DNA from: Streptomyces sp. AM 4-1-1
GTDB lineage: Bacteria; Actinomycetota; Actinomycetes; Streptomycetales; Streptomycetaceae
Direction of reading: 5' to 3'
DNA length: 64,000 nt
Assembly (NCBI RefSeq): GCF_029167625.1
Contig: NZ_CP119145.1
Coordinates: 1,488,001-1,552,000, forward strand
Shown here: piece by piece, positions 43,639 to 51,676 of the stretch
Numbering within the stretch: the stretch's first letter is position 1
Layout of the letters: each line of letters opens with the position of its first letter
Translations under genes and position numbers: made by a program
Notes under the pieces: generated by a model
Seen by the model: the letters and a program-made list of their open reading frames with translations, nothing else
What the model was told of the DNA's origin: nothing
Databases searched by the model: none

Positions 43639-43814
43639 CAGCTGTACGGTCTCCTGCCTTCGGGGCCGGGCGGGCAGCCCTAATGGAACGGCGCGAATTT
43701 AGCGGCAGTTTCCACGTCTCCAGCTACCTTTGCCCCACATTCATCCGATCGTGTGAGGATTGAGGTCGATGCTGACAGCAGTGGCCTGACCGGATGACCG
43801 TTTCCGACCGGTCG

Positions 43815-43820
43815 TACAGT
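43815..43820 (+). promoter_or_regulatory. Possible -10 of lipB
   Basis: TACAGT about 81 bp before lipB. The -35 is not convincing. The 43639-43901 divergent gap otherwise contains an AT-richer patch (43715-43775) probably belonging to the HTH-regulator promoter. Confidence 0.4.
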
Positions 43821-43901
43821 GGCTCGGGCGTTGAACGCGCATGGTGGCGGCCCCGGAGACACCCTTCGGGCTCCCGGCACCGCGACGAGGGAGGCATCTC
43901 C

Positions 43902-44714
43902 GTGAGAGAGCTGCGATTTGTCCGTCTGGGGTTCGGTGACGAGGCCGTCGAGTACCAGGCCGCCTGGCAGAAGCAGCGCGAGGTGCACGCGGCCCGGTTC
44001 GAGGACCGCGTACCCGACACCTGTCTGCTCCTGGAGCACCCGCCCGTCTACACGGCGGGGCGGCGCACCACCGACAGCGAGCGCCCGCTGGACGGCACCC
44101 CGGTCGTCGACGTGGACCGGGGCGGCAAGATCACCTGGCACGGCCCCGGGCAGCTCGTCGGCTATCCGATCCAGAAGCTGCCCCGCCCGGTCGACGTCGT
44201 CGCGCACGTCCGCCGACTTGAGGACGCGCTGATCCGCACGGCCGCCGACTTCGGCGTGGAGACGAGCCGGGTGGAGGGCCGCAGCGGTGTCTGGGTCCTC
44301 GGCGACCCGGTGGCGGACCGCCCGGCGCCCGGCGGTCTGTCGCTCGACTTCGACCCACGGCTCGCGGACGAGGAGTTCGACCCCCGGCTGAACGGCCCCG
44401 AGTACGCGCCGTCCAACGCGGGCCAGCGCCGCGAGGACCGCAAGCTGGCCGCGATCGGCATCCGGGTCGCCAAGGGCGTCACCATGCACGGCTTCGCGCT
44501 GAACGTGAACCCGGACAACACCTGGTTCGACCGGATCGTGCCGTGCGGCATCCGGGACGCCGGCGTCACCTCACTGGCGTACGAACTGGGCCGCGACATC
44601 ACGATCGCGGACGTGCTCCCGGTCGCCGAGAAGCACCTGCGGGACGTCCTGGAGAACGCGGACCTGGCCCCCCGTACCGTCGAGTCCTCCGGGGCCGCGG
44701 CGGCCACGGCCTGA
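43902..44714 (+). CDS. lipB: Lipoyl(octanoyl) transferase
   Basis: 270 residues. LipB moves octanoate from acyl carrier protein to lipoyl domains, the first step of de novo lipoylation. Family signatures: [30 protein letters not shown], the Lys in [22 protein letters not shown], and the catalytic Cys in [17 protein letters not shown] 43902 is preceded by GAGGGAGG. Followed by lipA after a 237-bp gap that holds several hairpins. The acceptors are the E2 subunit encoded at 30037 and the glycine cleavage H protein. Confidence 0.96.
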   Translation: MRELRFVRLGFGDEAVEYQAAWQKQREVHAARFEDRVPDTCLLLEHPPVYTAGRRTTDSERPLDGTPVVDVDRGGKITWHGPGQLVGYPIQKLPRPVDVVAHVRRLEDALIRTAADFGVETSRVEGRSGVWVLGDPVADRPAPGGLSLDFDPRLADEEFDPRLNGPEYAPSNAGQRREDRKLAAIGIRVAKGVTMHGFALNVNPDNTWFDRIVPCGIRDAGVTSLAYELGRDITIADVLPVAEKHLRDVLENADLAPRTVESSGAAAATA

Positions 44715-44814
44715 AGGGCCCGTACGACGCCGTCCCCGGACAGGGCCCGGCGGACACACGCTCCGGCGGCCACGGCTCCGGGCGGCCGACGGGACGGGGT
44801 TGCCGACGGCAGCG

Positions 44815-44893
44815 TAAGGCAGACTTGTACGACAAGAGGGAATAGGCCCTCCGTGCCTTAGGTTGGGCAGACGTAAAGCCGTGCGAACCACGG
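44815..44893 (+). ncRNA. Cluster of nested hairpins between lipB and lipA, candidate structured RNA
   Basis: TAAGGCA (44815-44821) can pair with TGCCTTA (44854-44860), enclosing two smaller hairpins: CTTGT-acg-ACAAG (44824-44836) and GAGGG-aatagg-CCCTC (44836-44851). A fourth hairpin CCGTG-cgaac-CACGG follows at 44879-44893. The first three would form a three-way-junction-like fold. It could be a leader regulatory element of lipA, an sRNA or a terminator. Evidence is base-pairing by eye only. Confidence 0.4.
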
Positions 44894-44896
44894 GCG

Positions 44897-44902
44897 TACC
44901 CT
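44897..44902 (+). promoter_or_regulatory. Possible -10 of lipA
   Basis: TACCCT about 50 bp before the lipA GTG. TAGGTT at 44859-44864 is an alternative. Neither has a clear -35. Confidence 0.35.
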
Positions 44903-44951
44903 GGTGTTCGCCGAAGAATCCAATGCAGCGAAAGCAAAGGGGAGTGCCGGA

Positions 44952-45947
44952 GTGTCCGCTGTCGCACCCGACGGGCGCAAGATGCTGCGCCTGGAGGTCC
45001 GGAACAGCCAGACCCCCATCGAGCGCAAGCCCGAGTGGATCAAAACCCGGGCGAAGATGGGCCCCGAGTACAACCAGCTGCAGAAGCTCGTGAAGAGCGA
45101 GGGCCTGCACACGGTCTGCCAGGAGGCCGGCTGTCCCAACATCTTCGAATGCTGGGAGGACCGCGAGGCCACCTTCCTCATCGGCGGCGACCAGTGCACC
45201 AGGCGCTGCGACTTCTGCCAGATCGACACGGGCAAGCCGGAGGCGCTGGACCGTGACGAGCCGCGCCGCGTGGGCGAGTCCGTCGTCACGATGGACCTGA
45301 ACTACGCCACCATCACCGGCGTCGCCCGCGACGACCTGGCGGACGGCGGTGCCTGGCTGTACGCGGAGACCGTGCGCCAGATCCACGCGCTGACGGCGGG
45401 GCGGGAGGCCGGCGGCACCAAGGTCGAGCTGCTGATCCCCGACTTCAACGCCGTGCCCGAGCAGCTCGCCGAGGTGTTCTCCTCGCGTCCCGAGGTGCTG
45501 GCGCACAACGTCGAGACGGTGCCGCGCATCTTCAAGCGCATCCGCCCCGGATTCCGTTACGAGCGTTCGCTGGAGGTCATCACCCGGGCCCGTGAGGCCG
45601 GTCTGGTGACCAAGTCCAACCTGATCCTCGGCATGGGCGAGACCCGTGAGGAGGTCAGCGAGGCGCTTCAGGATCTGTACGACGCGGGTTGCGAGCTGAT
45701 CACGATCACGCAGTACCTGCGGCCGTCCGTACGGCACCACCCGGTCGAGCGCTGGGTGAAGCCGCAGGAGTTCGTGGAGCTGAAGGACGAGGCCGACGCG
45801 ATCGGCTACTCCGGTGTGATGTCCGGGCCGCTGGTCCGGTCCTCGTACCGCGCGGGCCGTCTGTTCCAGCAGGCGATGGACCGGCGGAACGGGACGGTTC
45901 CGGCCGCGTCCTTGCCCTCCGCGGTGTCCGCGGCCTCCGCGGGCTGA
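44952..45947 (+). CDS. lipA: Lipoyl synthase, radical SAM
   Basis: 331 residues from GTG 44952 ([10 protein letters not shown]). LipA inserts two sulfurs into protein-bound octanoyl chains. The auxiliary cluster Cys triad is C56, C61 and C67 ([12 protein letters not shown]), the radical-SAM triad is C82, C86 and C89 (CTRRCDFC), and the C-terminal RSSY serine ligand is present. The C-terminus has a short Ala/Ser tail beyond the usual end. The frame is open back to 44904, but the GGGGAGTG ribosome region and the family start support 44952. Confidence 0.96.
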   Translation: MSAVAPDGRKMLRLEVRNSQTPIERKPEWIKTRAKMGPEYNQLQKLVKSEGLHTVCQEAGCPNIFECWEDREATFLIGGDQCTRRCDFCQIDTGKPEALDRDEPRRVGESVVTMDLNYATITGVARDDLADGGAWLYAETVRQIHALTAGREAGGTKVELLIPDFNAVPEQLAEVFSSRPEVLAHNVETVPRIFKRIRPGFRYERSLEVITRAREAGLVTKSNLILGMGETREEVSEALQDLYDAGCELITITQYLRPSVRHHPVERWVKPQEFVELKDEADAIGYSGVMSGPLVRSSYRAGRLFQQAMDRRNGTVPAASLPSAVSAASAG

Positions 45948-45987
45948 CCCCGCCGCCGCGCGTCCGAGGCGGGCGCACCGGGCCCTT

Positions 45988-46015
45988 CGGCGGTCCGGGC
46001 GCCCCAGGACCGCCG
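45988..46015 (+). terminator. Hairpin after lipA
   Basis: Perfect 9-bp arms CGGCGGTCC (45988-45996) and GGACCGCCG (46007-46015) with a 10-nt loop, 40 bp after the lipA stop. Confidence 0.6.
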
Positions 46016-46258
46016 GTTCCCACCGGCTCGTGCGCGCCCCCACGGGCCTCGGGCCCGTACAGGCCGCGTCGGAGTGCGCGGGGACCCTGGGCCCTGCCGA
46101 GGATTCATCGGGCGGTGACCGGCCGGTCATCCGGAGTCAACACCGGGCGGCGACCCTGGAATCCGGGCGGACGGACCACGGTCGGGTGCCGGACGCGGGT
46201 TCCGGCGCACCGCCGGGTCCGCCCGACCGCTCTCCCTCTCTCCCCTCTCCCACGCCCT

Positions 46259-46290
46259 CGTACGTCCGTACTTCCGTACTTCCGCTCCGA
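46259..46290. repeat. Degenerate 8-bp tandem repeat
   Basis: Four successive octamers of the type CGTACTTC (the middle two identical, outer ones diverged) immediately precede the GAGGAG ribosome site of the small gene at 46306. Between 46016 and 46258 I see nothing else. Confidence 0.55.
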
Positions 46291-46305
46291 GGAGAACGCC
46301 CCACG

Positions 46306-46509
46306 ATGCAGGCCGCACCGGTTCGCGCCCTACCTCCCGTCGCCCTCGCCCTCCGCGCCGTGGAGACACTGCTGCTGCACGCCGGCCAGCGCACCGCCCG
46401 CCGCAACGCCTGGACGGCCGTCCTGGAGGACCGCCGCCGGGCCGAGGCGCGGGTCGACGCCCAGCACGTACTGGAGGCCGTGGCCGAGCGCGGTGCACGA
46501 GCCACGTAA
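46306..46509 (+). CDS. Small helical protein of unknown function
   Basis: 67 residues: MQAAPVRALPPVALALRAVE followed by a basic helix (HAGQRTARRNAWTAVLEDRR) and an Ala/Glu helix. GAGGAG lies 12 nt before the ATG. A small protein in this position, between lipA and the DUF4191 gene, is conserved in Streptomyces as far as I recall. It may be a membrane-peripheral amphipathic protein; no function is known to me. Confidence 0.65.
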   Translation: MQAAPVRALPPVALALRAVETLLLHAGQRTARRNAWTAVLEDRRRAEARVDAQHVLEAVAERGARAT

Positions 46510-46512
46510 ACT
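46507..46512 (+). promoter_or_regulatory. -10 element, probable leaderless promoter
   Basis: TAAACT overlaps the TAA stop of the previous small gene and ends 7 nt before the ATG at 46520, which has no ribosome site. Confidence 0.45.
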
Positions 46513-46519
46513 CCTGTAC

Positions 46520-47227
46520 ATGGCGAGGAAGGCAAACACTGACAGCGCGGACAGCGCTGAGAACGCGGGGCGGCTGAAACAGATCGCCCTGACCTACAAG
46601 ATGACCAGGCGGACCGACACCAAGATCGGTCTTGTCGTCGCGGGTGTGGGAATCGTCACCTTCGGTGTCCTCCTCGCGATCGGCTTCTTGTTCGGACACC
46701 CGATCTATCTGGGCATCATGGGCTTCGTGCTGGCCCTCCTCGCGATGGCGATCGTCTTCGGACGGCGTGCGGAGCGCGCGGCCTTCGGGCAGATGGAGGG
46801 GCAGCCCGGCGCGGCGGCGGCGGTACTGGACCGGGTGGGCCGTGGCTGGACCACGACGCCCGCGGTCGCGATGAACCGCAGCCAGGACGTCGTCCACCGC
46901 GCCGTGGGCAAGGCGGGCATCGTGCTGGTGGCCGAGGGCAACCCGAACCGGGTGAAGGGCCTGCTGGCGGCCGAGAAGAAGAAGATGGCCCGCATCGTGG
47001 TGGACGTGCCGGTGCACGACATCATCGTCGGCAACGGCGAGGGCCAGGTGCCGCTGAAGAAGGTGCGCACCAAGATGCTGAAGATGCCCCGCGTGCTGAC
47101 CGGACCGCAGGTCACGGCCGCCAACGACCGGCTGCGGGCGATGGGCGACCTGATGAGCAACATGCCGCTGCCGAAGGGCCCGATGCCGAAGGGCATGCGG
47201 ATGCCGCGCGGCGGAAAGATGCGCTGA
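46520..47227 (+). CDS. DUF4191 family membrane protein
   Basis: 235 residues. A polar N-terminus (MARKANTDSADS) leads into two adjacent helices (about residues 41-62 and 66-85: IGLVVAGVGIVTFGVLLAIG, LGIMGFVLALLAMAIVF). The cytoplasmic remainder includes GWTTTPAVAMNRSQDVVHR, KKKMARIVVDVPVHDIIVGN and a Met/Lys/Gly-rich tail. This is the actinobacterial DUF4191 family, conserved beside lipA and glnA, function unknown. Ends at a 33-bp terminator. Confidence 0.9.
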   Translation: MARKANTDSADSAENAGRLKQIALTYKMTRRTDTKIGLVVAGVGIVTFGVLLAIGFLFGHPIYLGIMGFVLALLAMAIVFGRRAERAAFGQMEGQPGAAAAVLDRVGRGWTTTPAVAMNRSQDVVHRAVGKAGIVLVAEGNPNRVKGLLAAEKKKMARIVVDVPVHDIIVGNGEGQVPLKKVRTKMLKMPRVLTGPQVTAANDRLRAMGDLMSNMPLPKGPMPKGMRMPRGGKMR

Positions 47228-47271
47228 CGCCCCCGGCCTCCGCGCGCACCCGGGACGTACGGCCGGACGCG

Positions 47272-47342
47272 GTGGAGACCGTGGAAGAGGGCGGGGCCCG
47301 AACCGATCAGGTTCGGGCCCCGCCCTCTTCCACGGTCTCCAC
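47272..47342. terminator. 33-bp perfect-stem bidirectional terminator
   Basis: Arms 47272-47304 and 47310-47342 are perfectly complementary with a 5-nt loop (gatca), between the converging DUF4191 and RDD genes. Confidence 0.92.
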
Positions 47343-47440
47343 GTCCTGTCCGCTGCTCCCGCCGCTCGCTCGCTCGCTCGCGCCTTCCGCCACCACTGCC
47401 CGGCCGCTCGGCCTCGGCACCCGGACGGCCGGGAGCGGTC

Positions 47441-47908
47441 TCAGCCACGCACCTGCACGGCGCGGGCCAGCCGGTCGTGGAGCCCGCGCCCGTCGCGGTC
47501 CCAGACGAACGCGGGAATCGCCACACAGAGCAGCAGACTGCGGATCAGCACCCGGCCGAGACCCAGCCGCCCGCCGTCCTCGGCGACGACACGCAGACCG
47601 AGCAGGCGCTTGCCGGGTGTGCAGCCGACGGTACCGACGGTCAGCACGCTCATCACGAGGAAGACGGCCAGCGCCCAGTTGCTCGTCGCCTGCTGGTCAC
47701 CCCGGGCGAACAGGCCGTACGCGATCAGCACGCACAGCGCCCAGTCGATGAAGAGCGCCCCGAAACGGCGCCCGAGCGGCGCGATCGACCCCGGTCCGTG
47801 CTCGGGAAGTCCCAGCCGCTTGCCCCGGTGGCCGAAGTCGACGCCCATGTCCTCGGCCGCCGCACGCGGCCCCGAGAGCCACGATCCGATTACTTGCCTG
47901 TTGTCCAC
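47441..47908 (-). CDS. RDD family membrane protein
   Basis: 155 residues from GTG 47908 (VDNRQVIGSW). The RDD arginine and aspartates appear in LGRRFGALFIDWALCVLIAY and DRDGRGLHDRLARAV; three helices are predicted (about 60-78, 88-108 and 130-148), and TPGKRLLGLRVV is the typical central segment. RDD proteins are of mostly unknown function, and some transport compatible solutes or ions. Divergent from glnA; about 100 bp separate its start from the GlnR site. Confidence 0.9.
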   Translation of the reverse strand: MDNRQVIGSWLSGPRAAAEDMGVDFGHRGKRLGLPEHGPGSIAPLGRRFGALFIDWALCVLIAYGLFARGDQQATSNWALAVFLVMSVLTVGTVGCTPGKRLLGLRVVAEDGGRLGLGRVLIRSLLLCVAIPAFVWDRDGRGLHDRLARAVQVRG

Positions 47909-48009
47909 CCGTCCACGGTACTGCGCGACCCCCGGCACCTCGGCGGGCGGGGCGCGGGTCGCCGGCACCGTTCGGGAACGTCACGAGGCACCGCTCACAC
48001 CCGGCGCGG

Positions 48010-48047
48010 TTAACTTCGGCGAAACAAATGGGTCATGCTTGAGAAAT
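48010..48047 (+). promoter_or_regulatory. GlnR operator of glnA
   Basis: Two a/b-site pairs at exact 6-nt spacing: TTAAC (48010-48014), GAAAC (48021-48025), GTCAT (48032-48036), GAAAT (48043-48047). This matches the Streptomyces GlnR consensus gTnAC-n6-GaAAC-n6-GtnAC-n6-GAAAC. It ends about 97 bp before glnA. Confidence 0.88.
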
Positions 48048-48144
48048 CCGGCCTGCTTATGGTCGGGTCCGGCGTGTGCCACCGCACCGGCCGCACAGCG
48101 AGCTGCAACCCCGCCCCTCCCGGGTCGGGAGTAGGAGGAGTTGG

Positions 48145-49554
48145 ATGTTCCAGAACGCCGACGACGCGAAGAAATACATCGCCGACGAAGACGTCAAGTT
48201 CATCGATGTCCGGTTCTGTGACCTGCCCGGTGTGATGCAGCACCTCACCATCCCGGCGGGAACCTTCGACCCGGCGGAAGAACTGGCGTTCGACGGCTCG
48301 TCGATCCGCGGTTTCCAGGCCATCCACGAGTCCGACATGGCGCTCCGCGCGGACCTGTCGACCGCCCGCGTCGACCCCTTCCGGCGTGACAAGACCGTCA
48401 ACATCAACTTCTTCATCCACGACCCGATCACCGGCGAGCAGTACAGCCGTGACCCGCGCAACGTGGCGAGGAAGGCCGAGGCGTACCTCGCGTCCACGGG
48501 CATCGCCGACACCGCGTACTTCGGGCCGGAGGCGGAGTTCTACGTCTTCGACAGCGTGCGCTTCCAGACCTCGGCGAACGAGTCCTTCTACCACATCGAC
48601 TCCGAGGCAGGCGCCTGGAACACCGGCGCGCTGGAGAACAACCGCGGTTACAAGGTCCGCTACAAGGGCGGCTACTTCCCGACCTCTCCGGTCGACCACT
48701 TCGCCGACCTGCGCGCGGAGATCTCGCTGGAGCTGGACCGCAACGGCCTCCAGGTCGAGCGCCAGCACCACGAGGTGGGCACCGCCGGCCAGGCCGAGAT
48801 CAACTACAAGTTCAACACGCTGCTGGCCGCGGCCGACGACCTGATGCTCTTCAAGTACATCGTGAAGAACATCGCCTGGCGCAACGGCAAGACCGCCACC
48901 TTCATGCCGAAGCCGATCTTCGGTGACAACGGCTCGGGCATGCACGTCCACCAGTCCCTGTGGTCCGGTGGCAACCCGCTGTTCTACGACGAGCAGGGTT
49001 ACGCGGGCCTGTCGGACATGGCCCGCTACTACATCGGCGGCATCCTGAAGCACGCCCCGTCCCTGCTGGCCTTCACGAACCCGACGGTGAACTCGTACCA
49101 CCGCCTGGTCCCCGGCTTCGAGGCCCCGGTCAACCTGGTCTACTCGCAGCGGAACCGCTCCGCCGCGATGCGCATCCCGATCACGGGCTCGAACCCGAAG
49201 GCCAAGCGCGTCGAGTTCCGCGCCCCGGACCCGTCCTCGAACCCGTACCTGGCCTTCGCCGCGCTGCTGATGGCCGGCCTGGACGGCGTCAAGAACAAGA
49301 TCGAGCCGGCCGAGCCGATCGACAAGGACCTCTACGAGCTGGCTCCCGAGGAGCACGCGAACGTCGCGCAGGTCCCGACCTCCCTCCCGGCCGTCCTCGA
49401 AGCGCTCGAAGCGGACAACGAGTACCTTCAGGCCGGTGGCGTCTTCACCTCCGACCTGATCGAGACGTGGGTCGACTACAAGCGCACGCAGGAGATCGCC
49501 CCGATCCAACTGCGCCCGCACCCGCACGAGTTCGAGATGTATTTCGACCTCTGA
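48145..49554 (+). CDS. glnA: Glutamine synthetase, type I
   Basis: 469 residues. GSI-beta class dodecameric enzyme that makes glutamine from glutamate, ammonia and ATP. Signatures: [21 protein letters not shown], the ATP region [16 protein letters not shown], and the adenylylation Tyr397 in [11 protein letters not shown], so it is probably controlled by GlnE. ATG 48145 follows GGAGGAG. The upstream GlnR operator links it to nitrogen status. The open frame upstream (to 48076) is leader. Ends at a bulged hairpin. Confidence 0.98.
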   Translation: MFQNADDAKKYIADEDVKFIDVRFCDLPGVMQHLTIPAGTFDPAEELAFDGSSIRGFQAIHESDMALRADLSTARVDPFRRDKTVNINFFIHDPITGEQYSRDPRNVARKAEAYLASTGIADTAYFGPEAEFYVFDSVRFQTSANESFYHIDSEAGAWNTGALENNRGYKVRYKGGYFPTSPVDHFADLRAEISLELDRNGLQVERQHHEVGTAGQAEINYKFNTLLAAADDLMLFKYIVKNIAWRNGKTATFMPKPIFGDNGSGMHVHQSLWSGGNPLFYDEQGYAGLSDMARYYIGGILKHAPSLLAFTNPTVNSYHRLVPGFEAPVNLVYSQRNRSAAMRIPITGSNPKAKRVEFRAPDPSSNPYLAFAALLMAGLDGVKNKIEPAEPIDKDLYELAPEEHANVAQVPTSLPAVLEALEADNEYLQAGGVFTSDLIETWVDYKRTQEIAPIQLRPHPHEFEMYFDL

Positions 49555-49562
49555 TGCCGCTC

Positions 49563-49597
49563 CCGGCAAGCTTTGCCTTCCGGGCAAGCATTGCCGG
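49563..49597 (+). terminator. Hairpin after glnA
   Basis: CCGGCAAGCTT(T)GCC pairs with GGCAAGC(A)TTGCCGG, a 14-bp stem with two single-base bulges and a 5-nt loop, 9 bp after the stop. Confidence 0.7.
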
Positions 49598-49779
49598 TCA
49601 CGGCGCCAGGAGGCGGGTCCGGGCGGTCCGGGCGGTCCGGGCGGAAGTTCCCGGAAACAAGCCGTGATCCGCGAAAGCCCTTCCGGCAGTTCTCGCTGTC
49701 ACCGCTCGCCTTCCGCCCCCTCGCTCATCCCGGGCGCGCATCCGCCCGGCCGGTGCGCTGACGTGCCGTGAGGACTCAC

Positions 49780-49821
49780 GACGAGGGCCGCCACCCCATG
49801 ATCGGGGCGGCGGCCCTCGTC
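49780..49821. terminator. Hairpin before the lipoprotein gene's 3' end
   Basis: Thirteen-base arms (49780-49792 and 49809-49821), then an A-C mismatch and an inner CCCC/GGGG stem. Terminates the leftward lipoprotein gene (stop 49877) and may back up glnA. Confidence 0.75.
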
Positions 49822-49876
49822 CGCTTGTCCACACTCCCGCGGACCTACGGGCCTGACGGGTGGGAGCGGGCCCCGG

Positions 49877-50461
49877 TCAGTGGCCGCCGCTGGGGGTGTC
49901 GCAGCCCGAGTGGTCGGGGTAGCCGCCGAAGGCGTGAGCCTCGGTGGCATCGCGTCCCATCGTGCCCTCCACGCACAGCGGGGCGGCATCGGCCTCGACG
50001 AGGAAGCCGACCGCGGTGGGGCCCATCTCGTACGATCGCACCTTCGCGGCGGGGTAGCCGAGGCCGGTGAGCGCGCGGCTGGTGCTTTCCGGGGCGAAGT
50101 CACCGCTCTCGCGCAGTGGTTCGAGCACGCCCTCGATGCGCCGGACTGCCGCGAGTCCGTCGCAGCGGCTTCGGCCGTGCAGGGGGAAGGGAACCCTGAA
50201 GCCGTGGTTCTCGGCATAGTGGTCGCCGGGCGCGGCCGAGATGCCCGCGGCCGGCGGTGGTGCCGGCGTGGGGCTCTCGCCGGGGCACGGGAAGTCCGCC
50301 GGTGTACTCGGTCTCGATATCCCGGTCGGCGTGGGATGGGTACGCCGGTACGCGTCTGCGGGGTCCTCCACCCGGTGTGTTCCGCATCCCGCCACCAACA
50401 GGGCCAACACCGCTGTCGCCGGCATCCCGAGCCGGGCCCCCGCTGTCCTGATCATCGTCAT
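49877..50461 (-). CDS. Secreted lipoprotein of unknown function
   Basis: 194 residues from ATG 50461. The signal peptide MTMIRTAGARLGMPATAVLA ends in the lipobox LVAGC (Cys26). The mature part starts with a Thr/Pro-rich spacer, then a small domain with four cysteines (FPCPGE, RSRCDG, PLCVEG, SGCDTP) that could form two disulfides. GAGAGG lies just before the start. The family is not recognised. It sits in the glnA-glnII interval, which is variable among Streptomyces. Confidence 0.8.
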   Translation of the reverse strand: MTMIRTAGARLGMPATAVLALLVAGCGTHRVEDPADAYRRTHPTPTGISRPSTPADFPCPGESPTPAPPPAAGISAAPGDHYAENHGFRVPFPLHGRSRCDGLAAVRRIEGVLEPLRESGDFAPESTSRALTGLGYPAAKVRSYEMGPTAVGFLVEADAAPLCVEGTMGRDATEAHAFGGYPDHSGCDTPSGGH

Positions 50462-50492
50462 CCGTCGATCCTCTCCCACAACGCGGCGGCCG

Positions 50493-50663
50493 TCATGGGT
50501 GCTTGTACGCATGGGCGGTGCGGACGAGGGCCCCGACCATACGGTGGTCCGGGCCTTCGGCATCATGCGCCTGTGGGACGTCGGCGGAAGTCGACGGCGT
50601 GCCGGAAAGGTCTGTCGGTCGCGCCGTGCCGGTGGTCGACCACGGGCCCGCCGGCCGCATCAT
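50493..50663 (-). pseudogene. Possible decayed relative of the small gene at 50814
   Basis: A 56-codon frame whose C-terminal part (GPDHRMVGALVRTAHA) resembles SDATCRMVRALIRHG at the end of the neighbouring small protein. A CCAGGAGGTT stretch like that gene's ribosome site lies 18 nt before the ATG, too far for normal use. It may be a remnant of a tandem duplication or chance; nothing else is evident between 50462 and 50813. Confidence 0.25.
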
Positions 50664-50813
50664 GGCCCAATTCGCGGCGAACCTCCTGGCCCCGGAGGGA
50701 TGACCAGGGTGGTGGGAGCGGCATCGGGCGTGGGCGGTGTGCCCGCGCCGCGTCCTCGGGCCGGGCGGGTCGAGGACGCGGACTCGGGCTGTCGGTGGGT
50801 GGTCGGGGTGGGG

Positions 50814-51095
50814 TCAGCGGCCGTGACGGATCAGGGCGCGGACCATGCGGCAGGTGGCGTCGGACGGCCGGTGGATGCCGAGGCGTTCGGCGGTGGTGCG
50901 TATCCTCGCGTTGCCCGCGCTCGACGGCTGGTAGACGCCCGTGTCGAGCAGGGCGATCGCCAGGCGCATGGCCTTCAGGCGGCGGTTGTGCGAGACGTAC
51001 CACTCACGGGGGCGGCCCGCGGGGAGCCGCTTCTTCCGCGGGGGTTGGTGGAGGGGCGTGGAGAGGGACTTTGTCGTGACTGTGGCAGCGGTCAT
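50814..51095 (-). CDS. Small basic protein of unknown function
   Basis: 93 residues. A perfect AGGAGG ribosome site lies 6 nt before ATG 51095. The N-terminus is Thr/Ser-rich, then a basic stretch (PPRKKRLPAGRPREWY), VSHNRRLKAMRLAIALLDTG, and a C-terminal helix ATCRMVRALIRHG. The charge and the RTTAERLGIHRPSDA segment would suit a small DNA- or RNA-binding protein, but that is speculation. No partner gene is recognisable; it is divergent from the ArsC-like gene. Confidence 0.65.
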   Translation of the reverse strand: MTAATVTTKSLSTPLHQPPRKKRLPAGRPREWYVSHNRRLKAMRLAIALLDTGVYQPSSAGNARIRTTAERLGIHRPSDATCRMVRALIRHGR

Positions 51096-51190
51096 CGGCA
51101 ACCTCCTGGCGCGGTGGTGGGACCCTCACGAACTCCCTCCATTTTACGGCCCCCCACTGACAATCGGCCCTGGCCAGGAGCCCTTTCCCG

Positions 51191-51196
51191 TACCGT
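51191..51196 (+). promoter_or_regulatory. -10 element, probable leaderless promoter
   Basis: TACCGT ends 7 nt before the ATG of the ArsC-like gene, which lacks a ribosome site. TTGACA-like -35 not seen. Confidence 0.45.
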
Positions 51197-51203
51197 TGCG
51201 GGC

Positions 51204-51563
51204 ATGGAGATCTGGATCGATCCCGCTTGTTCCAAGTGCCGTGGCGCGCTGCGGCTGCTGGACGAGGAGGGCGCCGAGTACACCGTCCGCCGCTACCTGG
51301 AGGAGGTGCCGTCGCCGGACGAGATCCGGGCCGTCCTCGACCGGCTCGGGCTGGAGCCGTGGGACATCACCCGGACCCAGGAGGCGGACGCCGAGGAGCT
51401 GGGGCTGAAGGAGTGGCCCCGGGACAGCGGTTCCCGGGAGCGGTGGATCACGGCGCTCGCGGAGCGTCCGAAGCTGATCCAGCGGCCGATCATCACCGCG
51501 GACGACGGGACGGCGGTCGTGGCCCGGACGGACGAGGCGGTACGGGACGCGATGGAGCGCTGA
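51204..51563 (+). CDS. ArsC/Spx-family thioredoxin-fold protein
   Basis: 119 residues. The N-terminal beta-strand and CxxC motif (MEIWIDPACSKCRGALRLLD) are those of ArsC/YffB/Spx proteins, with YTVRRYLEEVPSPDEIRAVL and the conserved RP..Q-like segment LIQRPIITADDGTAVVAR. True arsenate reductases of this family use one Cys with glutathione/glutaredoxin, so the function here may be another thiol reduction. No arsenic-resistance genes are adjacent. Ends before a hairpin facing the Gfo/Idh gene. Confidence 0.9.
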   Translation: MEIWIDPACSKCRGALRLLDEEGAEYTVRRYLEEVPSPDEIRAVLDRLGLEPWDITRTQEADAEELGLKEWPRDSGSRERWITALAERPKLIQRPIITADDGTAVVARTDEAVRDAMER

Positions 51564-51611
51564 GCGACAGCCACCCGACGGGACCCGGCGCGGTCCGGAG
51601 CGGGGAGAGGC

Positions 51612-51660
51612 GGCGCCCGGTCCCCTCCTTCCCGTACGGGGAGGAAGGGACAGTGCGCCG
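51612..51660. terminator. Imperfect bidirectional hairpin
   Basis: GGCGC/GCGCC outer and GTCCC/GGGAC plus TCCTTCCC/GGGGAGGA inner arms with small mismatches, between the converging ArsC-like (stop 51563) and Gfo/Idh (stop 51677) genes. Confidence 0.6.
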
Positions 51661-51676
51661 CCTCCGGTGGGCCGGG

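Noticed and set aside
44715..44814. Further hairpins directly after lipB
   Set aside because: Only short GGGCCC-type self-complementary words, expected by chance at this GC content.
50241..51203. Long plus-strand frame running into the ArsC-like gene
   Set aside because: It crosses the lipoprotein and small-gene regions antisense and has no domain before residue 1 of the ArsC-like protein; ATG 51204 is the family start.
51204..51563. Arsenic-resistance operon
   Set aside because: Only the ArsC-like thioredoxin-fold gene is present; no ArsR, arsenite pump or second reductase nearby.
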